Source of the DNA: Candidatus Nanohalarchaeota archaeon
Lineage (GTDB): Archaea; EX4484-52; B79-G9
Assembly (NCBI GenBank): GCA_030594795.1
Contig: JAUVEK010000062.1
Span: 1 to 7,577, forward strand
Direction: 5' to 3'
DNA length: 7,577 nucleotides
Below, in pieces: positions 1 to 5,150 of the stretch; the first letter of the stretch is position 1; each line of letters begins with the position of its first letter. The position numbers and the translations under genes were made by a program. The notes under the pieces were generated by a model. It was not told the DNA's origin. It made no database searches and saw only the letters and a list, made by a program, of their open reading frames with translations.

Positions 1-1
1 C

Positions 2-304
2 ATGAAAAAAGAAGAATCCTGCCTGACCAACCTGACAAAGCTTTACGTACTCCTGCTGTTGCAGAACTCCCCGAGGCACGGCTACGAGCTGATGAGCAAC
101 TTCAAAAAAACAACAGGAAAAACCCTAAGCCCCGGACAGACTTACCCCCTCCTGAACACCATGCAAAAAAAAGGCCTGCTAACAGTAACAGAGCAATACG
201 AAGGCAAAAGAAAAAGAAAAATCTACAGCCTGACAGAAAAAGGAGAAAAACTCACAAAAGAACTGCAAGCCACACTAGAGAACCTGCTAACAGGCAGCCA
301 CTAA
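2..304 (+). CDS. PadR-family winged-helix transcriptional regulator
   Basis: This is a 100-residue protein with the compact PadR winged-helix layout. A leader helix with a Leu-rich stretch (residues 11-20) is followed by HGYEL (26-30). The recognition-helix segment is SPGQTYPLLNTMQKKGLL (43-60). A basic wing, KRKRKIYSLTEKGEKL (69-84), is followed by a short C-terminal helix. PadR proteins are dimeric DNA-binding repressors, often controlling efflux or stress genes and often their own promoter; the target here cannot be told. The length is typical of minimal single-domain members, so the ATG at position 2 is probably the true start. Only one base lies before it, however, so an upstream extension and the promoter cannot be seen. 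Codons are strongly A-rich. The following 500 bp contain strong dyads that could hold an operator, but nothing ties them to this protein. Confidence 0.85.
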   Translation: MKKEESCLTNLTKLYVLLLLQNSPRHGYELMSNFKKTTGKTLSPGQTYPLLNTMQKKGLLTVTEQYEGKRKRKIYSLTEKGEKLTKELQATLENLLTGSH

Positions 305-353
305 CCCACATCCGGGAATATAGCAATATTGGCCAGTATAACACTCAATTCTG

Positions 354-389
354 CCGCAATATTATTCACTATAATGAACAATATTGCGA
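354..389 (-). repeat. Near-perfect 36-bp inverted repeat (candidate RNA hairpin)
   Basis: The arms CGCAATATT (355-363) and AATATTGCG (380-388) pair perfectly, and pairing continues inward through TTCA/TGAA (365-368 with 375-378) to a TATA centre (370-373). The interruptions are 364/379 and 369/374, both A.C on the plus strand; the flanking 354/389 position is also A.C. Read as minus-strand RNA these are G.U wobbles, giving a continuous 16-bp stem with a 4-nt loop. The octamer GCAATATT also occurs once more just upstream (323-330). No T-tract follows on either strand, so it is not an obvious terminator. It could equally be a DNA operator dyad. Confidence 0.6.
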
Positions 390-609
390 ACATTCAGTTA
401 AGCGCATCAACGCATCACGATATTCCTGAAAACCACATCCACCCACCCCAAACAAAACGCTCCGAAAGACTTATAAATTATTCCCACAAAGTAACACAAA
501 GAACAACCAGAACAACAGCCAGCGAATTGCCGACAAACACTCACAATATCACAATCACCACATCATATTTTCAAATACAAAATCTAAGTTGAAGCAAAAT
601 AAACATCAT

Positions 610-645
610 AAACAAGAGTAATAGAACTCACTACTACTCCTGTTC
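610..645 (-). repeat. 14-15 bp inverted repeat (candidate RNA hairpin)
   Basis: Bases 611-624 pair with 631-644 around the 6-nt loop 625-630. Two interior positions (615/640 and 621/634) and the flanking 610/645 are A.C on the plus strand, so the minus-strand RNA would pair all of them as G.U. On the minus strand the stem comes directly after the T6 run at 651-646 and is followed by a moderately T-rich stretch. No matching RNA family is recognised. Confidence 0.55.
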
Positions 646-696
646 CAAAAAAGCAGTTGGCGAACAAAGAAAAAAGAATCAAAATCGCCAACAGCT
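646..696 (-). terminator. Stem-loop followed by T6 on the minus strand
   Basis: The arms AGC-x-GTTGGCGA (652-663) and TCGCCAAC-x-GCT (685-696) form an 11-pair stem with one mismatch (655/693) and a 21-nt loop. On the minus strand the second arm runs straight into six T (651-646). A GC-rich stem followed by a U-tract is the shape of an intrinsic terminator, and U-tracts alone can end transcription in archaea. It would close a short minus-strand transcript coming from the 725-800 region. Alternatively it is one domain of a structured RNA. On the plus strand the tract precedes the stem as A6, which argues against a plus-strand terminator. Confidence 0.4.
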
Positions 697-703
697 GAAT
701 GTA

Positions 704-725
704 AGACCGAGATTAAAATCGGTCT
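704..725. repeat. 7-bp perfect stem-loop
   Basis: AGACCGA (704-710) and TCGGTCT (719-725) pair perfectly around an 8-nt AT-rich loop. On the plus strand it is followed by a weakly T-rich run (729-746). On the minus strand it would be the first stem of a series continuing with the stems at 696-652 and 645-610. Confidence 0.45.
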
Positions 726-742
726 AGTTATTGCTTTATTCC

Positions 743-753
743 TTATAATAAAA
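743..753 (+). promoter_or_regulatory. TATA-like box (weak)
   Basis: TTATAATAAAA lies just before the 10-bp-period array. On the plus strand it would start RNA near 772, inside the array and upstream of the small basic ORF at 821. On the minus strand the same AT core would start RNA near 722, at the edge of the 704-725 stem. The direction cannot be decided from sequence. Confidence 0.25.
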
Positions 754-758
754 ACAGA

Positions 759-798
759 GTCTTTAGAGGTCTTTACTCTAAAGTAACTGTCTTAGTTC
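759..798. repeat. Left 10-bp-period array (candidate operator)
   Basis: The units GTCTTTAGAG (759-768), GTCTTTACTC (769-778) and GTCTTAGTTC (789-798) fall on a 10-bp lattice, one helical turn apart. CTTTAGAG (761-768) is also the exact reverse complement of CTCTAAAG (776-783), and AACT-GTCTT-AGTT (785-797) forms a second small dyad. The segment 759-777 matches 3771-3789 at 17 of 19 positions, and the AACT...AGTT dyad recurs at 3757-3770. Two such arrays at the two ends of one gene block suggest a common DNA-binding protein. The tandem in-phase layout is what a multimeric regulator or iteron-binding protein would need. Confidence 0.5.
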
Positions 799-820
799 TT
801 TTTTTCCATTTTATTTTTTT

Positions 821-970
821 ATGGTATGCAGAAAAGGAAGTGAGAAAAGGATGGGAAAAACAAAAGGCGTAGAAAAAAAGAAGAAAAATAAAAGGTACGT
901 AAAAGGGCAAAAACCTAAAAGAGGAAGATATAGAACGGGGAGACAAGACCAAAAAAAAGAGGAGACTTAA
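821..970 (+). CDS. Small lysine/arginine-rich hypothetical protein
   Basis: This ATG-to-TAA frame encodes 49 residues, or 39 if the internal ATG at 851 is used (MGKTKGVEKKKKNKRYVKGQ...). About half of the residues are Lys or Arg, with a mid-section VKGQKPKRGRYRTGRQ and an acidic end. It resembles small RNA- or DNA-binding proteins, including tiny ribosomal proteins, in composition only; I do not recognise a family. For: six stop triplets within the stretch all fall in the other two frames, and a hairpin plus T-tract follows directly. Against: the strand is purine-rich and T-poor, which makes long open frames easier, and no clear ribosome-binding site precedes 821. It lies just downstream of the left array, so it may share control with the ATPase operon. 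Confidence 0.4.
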   Translation: MVCRKGSEKRMGKTKGVEKKKKNKRYVKGQKPKRGRYRTGRQDQKKEET

Positions 971-996
971 CACCTCTTTCCCCCCCTTCATTTTTT
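956..996 (+). terminator. Stem-loop plus T-tract after the small basic ORF
   Basis: AAAGAGG (956-962) pairs with CCTCTTT (973-979) around a 10-nt loop that contains the ORF's TAA stop (968-970). A C-run and then six T (991-996) follow. The distance from stem to T-tract (11 nt) is longer than in a bacterial terminator, but a T-tract at this place suits archaeal termination of a plus-strand transcript. Confidence 0.4.
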
Positions 997-1026
997 AAAC
1001 CAACATATCATTATTAGACACATCAC

Positions 1027-1031
1027 AAAAA
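1027..1031 (-). terminator. T5 tract downstream of the ATPase gene
   Basis: On the minus strand a run of five T lies about 46 nt beyond the ATPase stop codon, in a T/G-rich stretch flanked by two copies of TGTGTCT. Short U-tracts can serve as archaeal terminators. No stem accompanies it. Confidence 0.25.
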
Positions 1032-1076
1032 GACACATACTACCATATATCAAACAATAATCCCTTCCAACAATAC

Positions 1077-3098
1077 CTAAAAATCCTCGCTCTTCAGAAA
1101 CTCAATCTTCCTGAACTTTCCGCCGCGCCGCAAGCCCCCGACAGTAGCCACAAAAATCACAAAAGGATTATTCTTCAGATAAGCATACTGCGCAGCCGCC
1201 TGCACAAAACTGTTCTTCACAGCATCAGACGAGCACACGAAATAATCAGAGCCATCGACACGCGAAACCATGCCATAAAGATGCCTGAAATCATTACTCA
1301 CAACAGGATATACGCTCCCTGTAAACCCATCCATGCTAAGCTGCCTTTTGCCAAGTATCGCCTTCACTTCCTCAACATCAATCTCCTCTAAAACATCGCG
1401 AGCCTTGCCATACCTCTCCTCAATCACCTTCCGCCCGACAGCAGTAACAAAATAACAGCACGAATTCTGCCTGTACACCTTAGTCTCAGACATCCCAAGC
1501 ACCCCGCGCTCAACAAGCCTGTGAGACACATCCTTAAACGACGTACCGCTCATAGAAAGAGCCCTGTATATCTCAGACGCAGACGACCCCGCGCCACTGT
1601 AGACAGCATGAAGAACCTTCATCTCCCGCTCATCAAGCCGCGGGACCTCACGCACACTATCATCACTCTCAACAACATCCACGCAGCCCTTCATCATCAA
1701 AGAAACATCCTCATCGCTCACAGACCCTTTCACAATCTCAACCTTATCAAACTCAGCCAAAAACGGGTCAGTAAACGCAAGCCGTCTGCAAAGCATAAAC
1801 CCGTGCCCGACAGGCAGTTTCCGAAGATACCTCCCGTCCTCATGATAGTCAATGCCAAGCATATTGCTCGCATCCTCAATATCAGAATTCTGTTTTGAAT
1901 CAAGCCCGAGATTCATATACACATGAGTGCTCGTATTCCCGAGAGCAGGATAGCTTATCATCGACGGGTGCTGGTCAGTATATATTATGCCGACCCCAAG
2001 CTCCCTTATTTCACGAAATATGACATCAATCACACTTTCCGTGCCAAGGCGCTTGGACTTCTCCCTGTTGATAAGATGGTGAGCCTCCTCAAGCACAATG
2101 ACGCCTGTAAGCTTCTCCCTGTCTCCCTCAACCAAAAGCCAGTCGCGCAGCCACTGCAAAATAATCTCAATAAAAAACGAGCGGTCATTCGGCGAAAGCG
2201 CATCAAGCTCAAGCACAGTAATATCATTTGACTTGAAAAATGTGGACGGCATTATACCGGCATCAGTCTCAAACACCTTGCCCGTATCCCCGAAATTCAG
2301 GGACTCGACAGGCCTCTCAGCAGTCGCCATCCAGTTCCTCTCTCTTGCAGATACCTTAGACTCACCGTACGCATACATCCAGTTCCGCAAGCTCTTTATG
2401 CGCGGCACCTTTGCCGGGCGCTCATAAATATCACCGAGCGCCTTAAGCACAATATGCTTCCCGCCCCCGAGCAGCCAGTAAGAATGGTCAAATATCTCAG
2501 AAAACTCCTTGGCCCATTGCGTAATGGTCACGCCTTTGGGCGGAACCAGGGGGTTGAACCGAAACGGGGATACTTCTCTCCCGACAGTATATATCTTCAT
2601 GCGCTCCTTCAGCTTGGGTATGCCTATCAGATCGCGGTAGTTCCTCTTTGAAAAATCAAATATAACTATAGGCACATCCTGGTCTGCAAGCGTATCAATC
2701 ATCCGGTACACAAGATTAGTCTTACCATATCCTGATGACCCGAATATACCCATATGAGTAAGAAGATGCTCCTTGTCATACATCAGCGGATACAGCCTCC
2801 TCTTGCCGTAAAGAACAGTCCCGACATTCAGATCACCGCGAATGCACTCCTCTTCAGGCGGAGGCTCCATAAGCACAGACTTTCTCAAGTCATCATCGCT
2901 AAACGCAGAAGCTTTCAGCGCATCTATAATCGACATGATTCGCGCCCGCGTCTCCTCGTCGCCAAGAAGATAAGCTTTCTCAAGCTTTGTCGCGTTTTTC
3001 GCACCAAGTATAGGCACAAGCCTCGCAACTTCCCGCATGATCTCAGAACTGCCGGAATATCTGCTTCTTGCAATCAGGGGTCTTGTCCTGCGCTCCAT
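1077..3098 (-). CDS. HerA/FtsK-superfamily (DUF87-like) ATPase with C-terminal winged-helix segment
   Basis: This is a 673-residue P-loop ATPase of the HerA-VirB4-FtsK group, hexameric motors that pump or unwind DNA. The Walker A is GSSGYGKT (120-127), preceded by the typical YGKR...YPLMYDKEHLLTHMGIF stretch. RFNPL (180-184) follows the first core strands. The Walker B is IVLEEAHH (334-341), with Glu337/338 as catalytic candidates, and the sensor-like TDQHPS is at 374-379. The canonical N-terminal HAS barrel of HerA is not evident; residues 1-85 are helical and charged instead. Residues 487-562 read as a winged-helix DNA-binding segment (SASEIYRALSMSGTSFKDVSHRLVERGVLG, a wing, then VTAVGRKVIEERYG). 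Residues 570-673 are an unrecognised alpha/beta tail. The start is firm: the upstream gene's TAG abuts this ATG, with a GGTG core 5 nt before it, implying translational coupling. No NurA nuclease is adjacent, so this is unlikely to be the housekeeping repair HerA. A role in an integrated element or a defence module is inference. Confidence 0.85.
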   Translation of the reverse strand: MERRTRPLIARSRYSGSSEIMREVARLVPILGAKNATKLEKAYLLGDEETRARIMSIIDALKASAFSDDDLRKSVLMEPPPEEECIRGDLNVGTVLYGKRRLYPLMYDKEHLLTHMGIFGSSGYGKTNLVYRMIDTLADQDVPIVIFDFSKRNYRDLIGIPKLKERMKIYTVGREVSPFRFNPLVPPKGVTITQWAKEFSEIFDHSYWLLGGGKHIVLKALGDIYERPAKVPRIKSLRNWMYAYGESKVSARERNWMATAERPVESLNFGDTGKVFETDAGIMPSTFFKSNDITVLELDALSPNDRSFFIEIILQWLRDWLLVEGDREKLTGVIVLEEAHHLINREKSKRLGTESVIDVIFREIRELGVGIIYTDQHPSMISYPALGNTSTHVYMNLGLDSKQNSDIEDASNMLGIDYHEDGRYLRKLPVGHGFMLCRRLAFTDPFLAEFDKVEIVKGSVSDEDVSLMMKGCVDVVESDDSVREVPRLDEREMKVLHAVYSGAGSSASEIYRALSMSGTSFKDVSHRLVERGVLGMSETKVYRQNSCCYFVTAVGRKVIEERYGKARDVLEEIDVEEVKAILGKRQLSMDGFTGSVYPVVSNDFRHLYGMVSRVDGSDYFVCSSDAVKNSFVQAAAQYAYLKNNPFVIFVATVGGLRRGGKFRKIEFLKSEDF

Positions 3099-3722
3099 CT
3101 AAACACCCTCGATGCCGTCAAACAAAGACACTATCTTTTTTTCACTATGATATTCTTCCTTCAGCGCCCGAAGCTCTGTATTCAGCTCAAGCGTGTCATG
3201 GAAATGCTGCAACAGCTCCTTTCTTTTCTGCTGGCGAAGCATTGATATGTGCAGTTTGATGCTCCGAAGATCATCAAAATCCGCGCATGTCCTTGCAAAC
3301 GATTCTTTATCAGATATATCCTTGTCTATATCCTCCACAATCTCAGTATGTATCTCACCCCTTAAGCACAGCGCTTCCTCAAGCTCCGCTATCCTGTCCT
3401 CAAGAAACTTCACCCTGTCAAAAAGATTGCCTATAATCGCTGGGCTGACGCATTTGAGAGACTCTATCCCGTCAATGTCTTCCCTCGGAACACTCTCTTT
3501 CTGCATAATCTTTATAGTATCTGCCGCCTTCACATCTTCCGGCGGCTCCTCCTCTGGCCGGGGCGCCCTGCTTGCGATCTTATACAGAAGATCTTCCTTG
3601 TCAGTTTCCTGGTATTTTTTTGAAAGCGGCTCACCCTCGTAATCCTGCTTTCCCATCTCAGGAGTTTTATGCGTCATATATTCTTTTGGTTTAATATACT
3701 CGCGCTTTTTATCCTTATACAT
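3099..3722 (-). CDS. Coiled-coil hypothetical protein, operon partner of the ATPase
   Basis: I do not recognise this family. From the ATG at 3722 it has 207 residues. The first ~45 are basic, Tyr/Lys-rich and probably disordered (MYKDKKREYIKPKEYM...). An acidic Pro/Glu-rich linker follows (PRPEEEPPEDV). Two heptad-like helices come next (VKFLEDRIAELEEAL and a second from DDLRSIKLHISMLRQQKRKELL to the end). No signal peptide, membrane segment or catalytic motif is seen. The frame extends to a TTG at 3758 and an ATG at 3728. I chose 3722 because a GAGGTG Shine-Dalgarno core (3736-3731) sits 8 nt before it, but only 2 nt before 3728. The stop codon touches the ATPase start, so the two are one operon and probably act together. 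An adaptor or oligomeric scaffold for the ATPase is inference from context. Confidence 0.75.
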   Translation of the reverse strand: MYKDKKREYIKPKEYMTHKTPEMGKQDYEGEPLSKKYQETDKEDLLYKIASRAPRPEEEPPEDVKAADTIKIMQKESVPREDIDGIESLKCVSPAIIGNLFDRVKFLEDRIAELEEALCLRGEIHTEIVEDIDKDISDKESFARTCADFDDLRSIKLHISMLRQQKRKELLQHFHDTLELNTELRALKEEYHSEKKIVSLFDGIEGV

Positions 3723-3743
3723 AAACATTGCACCTCTTCCAAC

Positions 3744-3779
3744 TCTAAAGAAAACCAACTGTCTTCAGTTGTCTTTAGA
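3744..3779 (-). promoter_or_regulatory. Leader stem-loop upstream of the coiled-coil/ATPase operon
   Basis: On the minus strand TCTAAAGA (3779-3772) can pair with TCTTTAGA (3751-3744). Stacked inside it, CAACTG (3771-3766) pairs with CAGTTG (3761-3756) around an AAGA loop. This gives 14 pairs with a single 4-nt bulge on one side. It ends about 8 nt before the Shine-Dalgarno core, so it could act as an RNA leader structure. It overlaps the right array, so the symmetry may instead be that of a DNA operator. Confidence 0.4.
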
Positions 3780-3790
3780 TGTCTTTAGTC
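3761..3790. repeat. Right 10-bp-period array (three tandem decamers)
   Basis: Three abutting units, GTCTTCAGTT, GTCTTTAGAT and GTCTTTAGTC, repeat every 10 bp, with an AACTG-TCTT-CAGTT dyad at 3757-3770. It lies between the TATA box at 3817-3824 and the start codon of the coiled-coil/ATPase operon. A bound protein would sit at or just downstream of the likely transcription start, the usual place for an archaeal repressor. Its counterpart is the left array at 759-798. Confidence 0.55.
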
Positions 3791-3816
3791 ATTATAGACA
3801 CAGATTGACAGGTAAA

Positions 3817-3824
3817 TTTATAAA
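3817..3824 (-). promoter_or_regulatory. TATA box for the coiled-coil/ATPase operon
   Basis: TTTATAAA, flanked by GG on the minus-strand upstream side and ATTT downstream, matches the archaeal box A. Initiation about 25 nt away would fall near 3796, giving a leader of roughly 75 nt that contains the decamer array and the leader stem. The core is palindromic and could also serve the plus strand, but the plus-strand gene has its own closer box. Confidence 0.5.
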
Positions 3825-3834
3825 CCTTACGACA

Positions 3835-3856
3835 GTTATCATCAAAAGATGACAAC
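3835..3856 (-). repeat. 9-bp inverted repeat upstream of the operon promoter
   Basis: GTTATCATC (3835-3843) and GATGACAAC (3848-3856) pair around AAAA with one interruption, 3838/3853, which is A.C on the plus strand and G.U on the minus strand. It lies between the two divergent TATA boxes (3817-3824 and 3903-3910). A shared operator for the divergent genes is the simplest reading. Confidence 0.45.
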
Positions 3857-3902
3857 ATTCTCGCGAATCCAGGCAAAACATATCTTCACGCACTGGAACA
3901 TA

Positions 3903-3910
3903 TTTATAAT
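3903..3910 (+). promoter_or_regulatory. TATA box for the 88-aa gene (leaderless start)
   Basis: TTTATAAT is centred about 26 nt upstream of the ATG at 3932, so the predicted transcription start falls at or next to the start codon. No Shine-Dalgarno core lies between them, as expected for a leaderless archaeal mRNA. Confidence 0.55.
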
Positions 3911-3931
3911 TTATTGTCTAATTGACAGAGC

Positions 3932-4198
3932 ATGCCAAAAAAGAAATTCGACTGGAGGCTCAAACTGGACACTGGCAATTCCATAAAATTCAATGCACTC
4001 CTCTCCCAGACATCAAAATACGAGCATGTTTACAAAGGTACTGACGACCCACAGATGACCCAGATGTGGCTCGGCATGCTTGAGATATACAAGAAGCAGG
4101 AAGCTATCGCAAAAAGGCTCGATACACTCGAGAAAAAACTATTTTCCACAAAAAGCAAAAAAAGAGCAGGCCTGCTTAGCGACCTTGAAAACTATTGA
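3932..4198 (+). CDS. Small coiled-coil hypothetical protein
   Basis: This 88-residue soluble protein belongs to no family I recognise. The N-terminus is basic (MPKKKFDWRLKL). The middle (residues 20-45) is polar and ends with a DDPQMTQMW stretch. Residues 46-72 form a likely amphipathic helix or coiled coil (LGMLEIYKKQEAIAKRLDTL...), followed by a Lys/Ser-rich tail. No membrane segment, metal motif or nuclease motif is visible. The TATA box 26 nt upstream fits a leaderless mRNA and supports both the start and the reality of the gene. Its stop overlaps the isomerase stop by 7 bp in convergent orientation, so transcripts would run into each other. The heptad helix is loosely similar to the 43-aa ORF on the far side of the isomerase gene (RLDTLEKKL versus AIDRLERKM), too short to claim homology. 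Confidence 0.7.
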   Translation: MPKKKFDWRLKLDTGNSIKFNALLSQTSKYEHVYKGTDDPQMTQMWLGMLEIYKKQEAIAKRLDTLEKKLFSTKSKKRAGLLSDLENY

Positions 4199-5001
4199 TC
4201 AAGCGGAACTTCCTCAAACGGCTTATCCATAATATGACTAAACAGCCTCTTGTGATTCTCTGGCTCTGTAAGGAACTTCAGGCGGTATGGGTTACGAATC
4301 ATGTTGTATATCGGCTCATTTCTCCTGAGCCCGAGAAGCACACACTTATCCGGCTTTTTAAACTTGATGACATTCAACATATTGTGATACACAGGATTCT
4401 TTAATGTTTTCTCTGCAGTCACGAAATACACACCGCCCTTCAATTCCTTTATGCCCCCGTAAACTGACTTAAAATCCCGGGCCACCCAGTTAGACATTAC
4501 GAGGATATCATCCTGCGTATTTATCGTGATATGCGCATAACCAGGAGGGATAATTATCTTATCGCCCTTTTTTGCTTTTATAAAATACACATCCCGCACT
4601 TTCTTCCCATCTGTCTTTTGCAGGAGATAAAGCCCCTCACCCTTTACTACCTCATACAACTCAGTATAGGTTACATTAGTATTAGGAACAATTGGGTGGC
4701 TGTGGCCCGCGGTCTTAACAAACTCATGGCCAAGGGCGCCGGCAGGTATGACTGTAATATCATAGCGCAGATTACTCTTCTCAATCTCATGCGCATCCTC
4801 TTCTCTTGACACATCGCGAAACATATAGTATAGCTTTTGCTCAGTATCAGCCTTGCCAAGCCACTTCCTGTCAAATATGACATCAGCCATATCCTTAAGC
4901 CTGCGAACAGTTGGCTGCATCTTCCTCCCCTCAACTATCATCACATTGTTCTGGACATCATACACAATATCCAGCCCAGTCTGCTCTTTCAGATCAATCA
5001 T
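4192..5001 (-). CDS. pgiA: Cupin-type glucose-6-phosphate isomerase (archaeal GPI family)
   Basis: This enzyme interconverts glucose 6-phosphate and fructose 6-phosphate in the cytosol, linking gluconeogenesis, glycolysis and sugar-nucleotide supply. It is the metal-dependent cupin enzyme, unrelated to the bacterial PGI fold. The cupin signature is complete: GHSHP (His100, His102) and TYTELYEVVKGEG (Glu114) in motif 1, and IPPGYAHITIN (His157) in motif 2. The conserved lead-in LRYDITVIPAGALGHEFVKTAGH is also present. At about 269 residues it is longer than the ~190-residue Pyrococcus form, with N-terminal (1-75) and C-terminal (210-269, EPIYNMIRNPYRLKFL) extensions of the kind seen in longer family members. 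I chose the ATG at 5001; an in-frame GTG at 5010 would add three residues, and neither has a strong ribosome-binding site. A 43-aa ORF ends just upstream and probably shares the mRNA. Confidence 0.88.
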   Translation of the reverse strand: MIDLKEQTGLDIVYDVQNNVMIVEGRKMQPTVRRLKDMADVIFDRKWLGKADTEQKLYYMFRDVSREEDAHEIEKSNLRYDITVIPAGALGHEFVKTAGHSHPIVPNTNVTYTELYEVVKGEGLYLLQKTDGKKVRDVYFIKAKKGDKIIIPPGYAHITINTQDDILVMSNWVARDFKSVYGGIKELKGGVYFVTAEKTLKNPVYHNMLNVIKFKKPDKCVLLGLRRNEPIYNMIRNPYRLKFLTEPENHKRLFSHIMDKPFEEVPLDQ

Positions 5002-5018
5002 ATTTACCACTATAGCAG

Positions 5019-5150
5019 CTACTTACCATCTTTTCTGGACAGCACATCCATTTTCCTCTCGAGCCTGTCAATTGCCTTATCCATCCTCGTTGTCTGCGCA
5101 AGCACCTCATTCAGGATATCAAGTAACTGACTGTAGTCTTTTGTTTTCAT
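5019..5150 (-). CDS. 43-aa coiled-coil small protein upstream of pgiA
   Basis: This short frame starts with an ATG at 5150 (a second, adjacent ATG lies at 5153) and ends with TAG at 5019-5021. The AGGTGAT before it is a full archaeal Shine-Dalgarno match, 4 nt from the ATG at 5150, and a TATA box lies about 35 nt upstream. The product begins MKTKDYSQLLDILNEVL and continues as one amphipathic helix (TTRMDKAIDRLERKMDVL) with a charged tail, so it is likely a helical oligomer. The function is unknown. The gap to the isomerase start is only 8-17 nt, so both are probably co-transcribed. The strong signal directly before this frame is the main reason to believe it is translated. It might also act as a leader peptide coupling translation to pgiA. 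Confidence 0.6.
   Translation of the reverse strand: MKTKDYSQLLDILNEVLAQTTRMDKAIDRLERKMDVLSRKDGK

Larger units (their letters stand above)
305..820. other. AT-rich gene-free stretch rich in inverted repeats
   Basis: I see no convincing protein gene in these 516 bases. The only longer open frame (329-592, TTG start) encodes a Thr/Asn/His-rich string without domain character. The stretch instead holds a 36-bp near-perfect dyad (354-389), a 14-bp stem (611-644), a 12-bp stem with a minus-strand T-tract (646-696), a 7-bp stem (704-725) and a 10-bp-period array (759-798). TATA-like sequences occur at 471-478 (TTATAAAT) and 743-753, neither clearly assigned to a gene. The density of stems suggests a non-coding RNA locus or a regulatory region. 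Confidence 0.6.

Noticed and set aside
329..592. 87-codon plus-strand frame after the PadR gene
   Set aside because: It uses a TTG start without a ribosome-binding site, its product is a Thr/Asn/His-rich string with no domain character, and it runs through a 36-bp dyad. Probably chance.
759..798. CRISPR repeats
   Set aside because: The units are 10 bp, directly adjacent, with no spacers; no longer regularly spaced repeat is present anywhere in the window.
305..820. tRNA or C/D-box guide RNA
   Set aside because: No T-loop GGTTCRA-type sequence or cloverleaf was found, and the AUGAUG-like stretches on the minus strand lack matching CUGA boxes at the right spacing.
773..991. 72-codon minus-strand frame with a Phe/Leu/Ser-rich product that looks membrane-like
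   Set aside because: The strand is pyrimidine-rich, so stops are rare and hydrophobic residues appear automatically. The opposite strand gives a more coherent small ORF with a terminator.
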